From: Halisarca cf. caerulea
Taxonomy: Eukaryota; Porifera; Demospongiae; Chondrillida; Halisarcidae
DNA length: 40,000 nucleotides
Reading direction: 5' to 3'
NCBI GenBank assembly: GCA_963170055.1
Contig: CAUJGJ010000483.1
Span: 2,763,917-2,803,916 of the forward strand
Positions 37,933 through 40,000 of the stretch are shown piece by piece. Each line of letters starts with the position of its first letter. The stretch's first letter is position 1. The position numbers and the translations under genes were made by a program. The notes under the pieces were generated by a model. That model was not told the origin of the DNA and searched no databases. It was given only the letters and a program-made list of their open reading frames with translations.

Positions 37933-38090
37933 TACAGTGAAACCGGTGAATTAAGACAACCCCAGGGACAGCATTATACTGTCCCTATAGTTCTCAGGTG
38001 GTCTCAATTGCGCATGCATGCATGCAGGTGGTCCTTAATTTACATGCAGGTGGCCATGGTCCTTTACAGGTGGTATATATAGGACAGGTT
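37933..38090. mobile_element. Pogo-like MITE
   Basis: Left end TACAGTGAAACCGGTGAATTAAGAC with internal CAGGTGGTC repeats, like the element at 29915-30130. The right end near ACAGGTTTCGATCA is degenerate. Confidence 0.5.
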
Positions 38091-38698
38091 TCGATCATGA
38101 TCAGCTGTACATGCTTCTATAGATCTGTCATGCATGCTTATGCATATGATATGCAGGTACATGTATAATATTGTATAAAGTGCATATATATATAACCCTA
38201 GATGCTGAGCATCAATTTGAATATATATGCATATTATTATATGTATTATATGGGACATATAATATTATGCATAAAATTAATATAATGCAGTAACTGTTAT
38301 AAGCTCAACCATGTATGCATGTGTATGCATATGCACATTATAATGTGCATGTGCATGTATATGCAATTTAATTGCGGTGGATTACCTATGTAGAACTATA
38401 TATACCTATATATGCATGCAGTTATAATATTATTACAGTATATGTATTTGTTGATCATGAGGTGCATATATAATAAATTACTTTACTCCACTGCATGTGT
38501 TGCTGCATATATATATATAATACGTGTGCCTGAATGAGACTGAAGCTTGCAGTGTATGCCAATTATTATACTATTATTATATGAAATCTTCAATAATCAA
38601 AATTTATTATAGAAGGCAAACATATACAGTATACATAGTCAATATTATTGTGCTGGCAATATAATGCGTGTGCATTTGTACATGTGTACGTGTGTACA

Positions 38699-38703
<5 letters not shown>

Positions 38704-38744
<41 letters not shown>

Positions 38745-38749
38745 CGTGC

Positions 38750-38818
<69 letters not shown>
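38704..38818. repeat. (GT)n microsatellite
   Basis: GT repeat with a CGTGCGTGCGTGCG interruption, about 165 bp upstream of the arylsulfatase start codon. Confidence 0.95.
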
Positions 38819-38820
<2 letters not shown>

Positions 38821-38964
38821 TAGAAAATGATTTTGCATACTACATATAATGCGTATGAGAAGCTGCATGTGCTAACCAAGTTGTGTATAGAACCATTGAT
38901 CAACCTACAATAAATAATATTATTTTATTTATTATTGTAATTATTTTTCAAAATGCTGTGCCGA

Positions 38965-38990
38965 TCACGTGCCCTAAACAAAAATGGCGA
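38965..38990 (+). promoter_or_regulatory. E-box and YY1-like site at the arylsulfatase start
   Basis: TCACGTG at 38965-38971, 12 nt upstream of the start codon, is a partial match to the CLEAR/TFEB motif of lysosomal genes. The start context AAAAATGGCGAC matches the YY1 consensus AANATGGCG that often overlaps start codons in animals. Motif matches only. Confidence 0.35.
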
Positions 38991-39882
38991 CTGCTTCGAG
39001 CCCGCAATCGATTGCTTTTTACCTTCTTCCCGGACTTTTGTTTTTGTCCATTTTTTCTATTGTGAATTGTGAGATAAAAAGAACTCTGGGCAATTCTGAT
39101 CCAAGCAAACCGAATATTGTAATACTGTTTGCAGACGATGTAAGTGATTCGCCTATGCACTACATCGATCCCTCCCTCCCTCTGAATGACGCTTGTGTGT
39201 ATTTTCTGTGGTTTGAGCTTATTGTGATGGTATACCAGTCGGCTTGGTGTGTTTCATGGTTCTAGTAGTATATCTGTCCCAGCACGAACGATTGCGTGAA
39301 TGCAGGACAAAGTTTGACATTTGTGTGTATTACTAATTCTACGCTGCAGTTGGGGTTTGGTGATCTTGGCTGCTATGGACATCCTACATCCAATACGACT
39401 AACTTGGACAAAATGGCTGAAGAAGGTCTTCGATTCCTCGATTTCTACGTTGCAGCTGTTGTTTGTAGTCCCTCAAGGTAGGATCTGGCAACACGTAGCT
39501 CAAATATCCTTGTCACTTGGACTTTATGCCTTGGCTAACATGCTAAGATGTTCTAGATATCTGTACGGTGTCCAAAGCCGCGGATCATTATTGTATCATA
39601 TCATTATTTAACTCCTTGTATAATGCACGCATACATGGATGTGGTTTCAATCAAAATATCACCAAGTAAATTCTTGGTAAGATTACCTGGCCTTAGATCG
39701 CTTCACAATAATTGTACACTGTTATTGAAACGTTGATTTTGCATCTTAATGGGAATGTGGACGCTGATTCATATCCCGTTCTCTTTCATCTCAAACTTGA
39801 TGTAGGGCTGCATTGCTGACTGGAAGGTACCAGACAAGGTCTGGCATTTACCCTGGAGTTCTGCACATGAGGTCTATTGGAG
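38984..39882 (+). CDS. Arylsulfatase A-like sulfatase, 5' part (continues beyond window)
   Basis: Family-1 sulfatase precursor; hydrolyses sulfate esters, for ARSA-type enzymes in the lysosome. Exons so far: 38984-39139, 39350-39477, 39806-39882, all GT-AG and in phase. Signal peptide residues 1 to about 29 (hydrophobic core [14 protein letters not shown], Cys 29). The metal-binding aspartates in LFADD are D51 and D52. [11 protein letters not shown] follows as in ARSA. The sulfatase signature C91[11 protein letters not shown] spans the exon 2/3 junction; C91 would be converted to formylglycine. Then YPGVL as in ARSA. About 120 residues are encoded here against about 500 in the family, so most of the gene lies outside. 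An ARSA orthologue is likely; ARSG or another paralogue is possible. Confidence 0.9.
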
Positions 39883-40000
39883 GTGAGCACATCAGGTAAC
39901 AAAGGGTGCATGAATGTGTATACTATTGACGGTAGTGTACATGTGTCTGTGTCAGATATATTTTGCAATGTCCTACTATTGGGTATGTTATGCATTAGGC

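Larger units (their letters stand above)
37628..38983. other. Intergenic region between copine and arylsulfatase
   Basis: 1.36 kb. Copine 3' UTR without an obvious nearby AATAAA (first clear one near 38472), a pogo-like repeat, AT-rich palindromic sequence such as ATGCACATTATAATGTGCAT near 38330, and a long GT tract. No gene seen. Confidence 0.7.

Overview
Eukaryotic (animal) genomic DNA: GT-AG introns, a receptor tyrosine kinase, a copine, a ZNF598-type ubiquitin ligase and an arylsulfatase, set in AT-rich sequence full of (CA)n/(GT)n and TACGTA-type repeats. The RTK has a glycosylated Ser/Thr-rich stalk, one Ig domain and a transmembrane-kinase region in a single exon. This resembles the RTK architecture I recall from the sponge Geodia, so a demosponge or other early-branching animal is my best guess. 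That is inference; no marker in the window fixes the species.

Layout. Positions 294-9829 (minus) hold RTK-A, which I assemble into four exons joined only by phase-1 introns (predicted 794 aa). Positions 10182-14187 (minus) hold a ZNF598 copy broken by a nonsense codon and a 136-bp frameshifting deletion. Positions 14816-18818 (minus) hold RTK-B, with the same first three exons but no transmembrane-kinase exon. Positions 19171-24632 (minus) hold the intact ZNF598 (predicted 565 aa including a 14-nt microexon). A 10.5-10.9 kb tandem duplication explains this: unit A about 3487-14412, unit B about 14413-24868. The two outer genes stay whole; the two inner copies are truncated or decayed. The duplication start lies inside an arm of a foldback-type repeat.

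Positions 24870-27533 are gene-free and contain a pogo-like element and a foldback element with a 12-copy 32-bp minisatellite. Positions 27534-37627 (plus) hold a complete 14-exon copine (582 aa; two C2 domains and a copine/vWA domain). Its introns carry GT tracts, a G4-forming run, pogo-like elements and a perfect 46-bp inverted repeat. Positions 38984-39882 (plus) hold the first three exons of an arylsulfatase A-like gene that continues beyond the window.

The genes do not form one pathway: ZNF598 acts in ribosome quality control, copine is a Ca2+-dependent membrane-binding protein, arylsulfatase is lysosomal/secretory and the RTK signals at the surface. The most notable signals are the reciprocal decay after duplication, two short hotspots of replacement change between the RTK ectodomain copies, the perfect intronic hairpin, and the foldback family whose arms flank the Ig exon of RTK-A.
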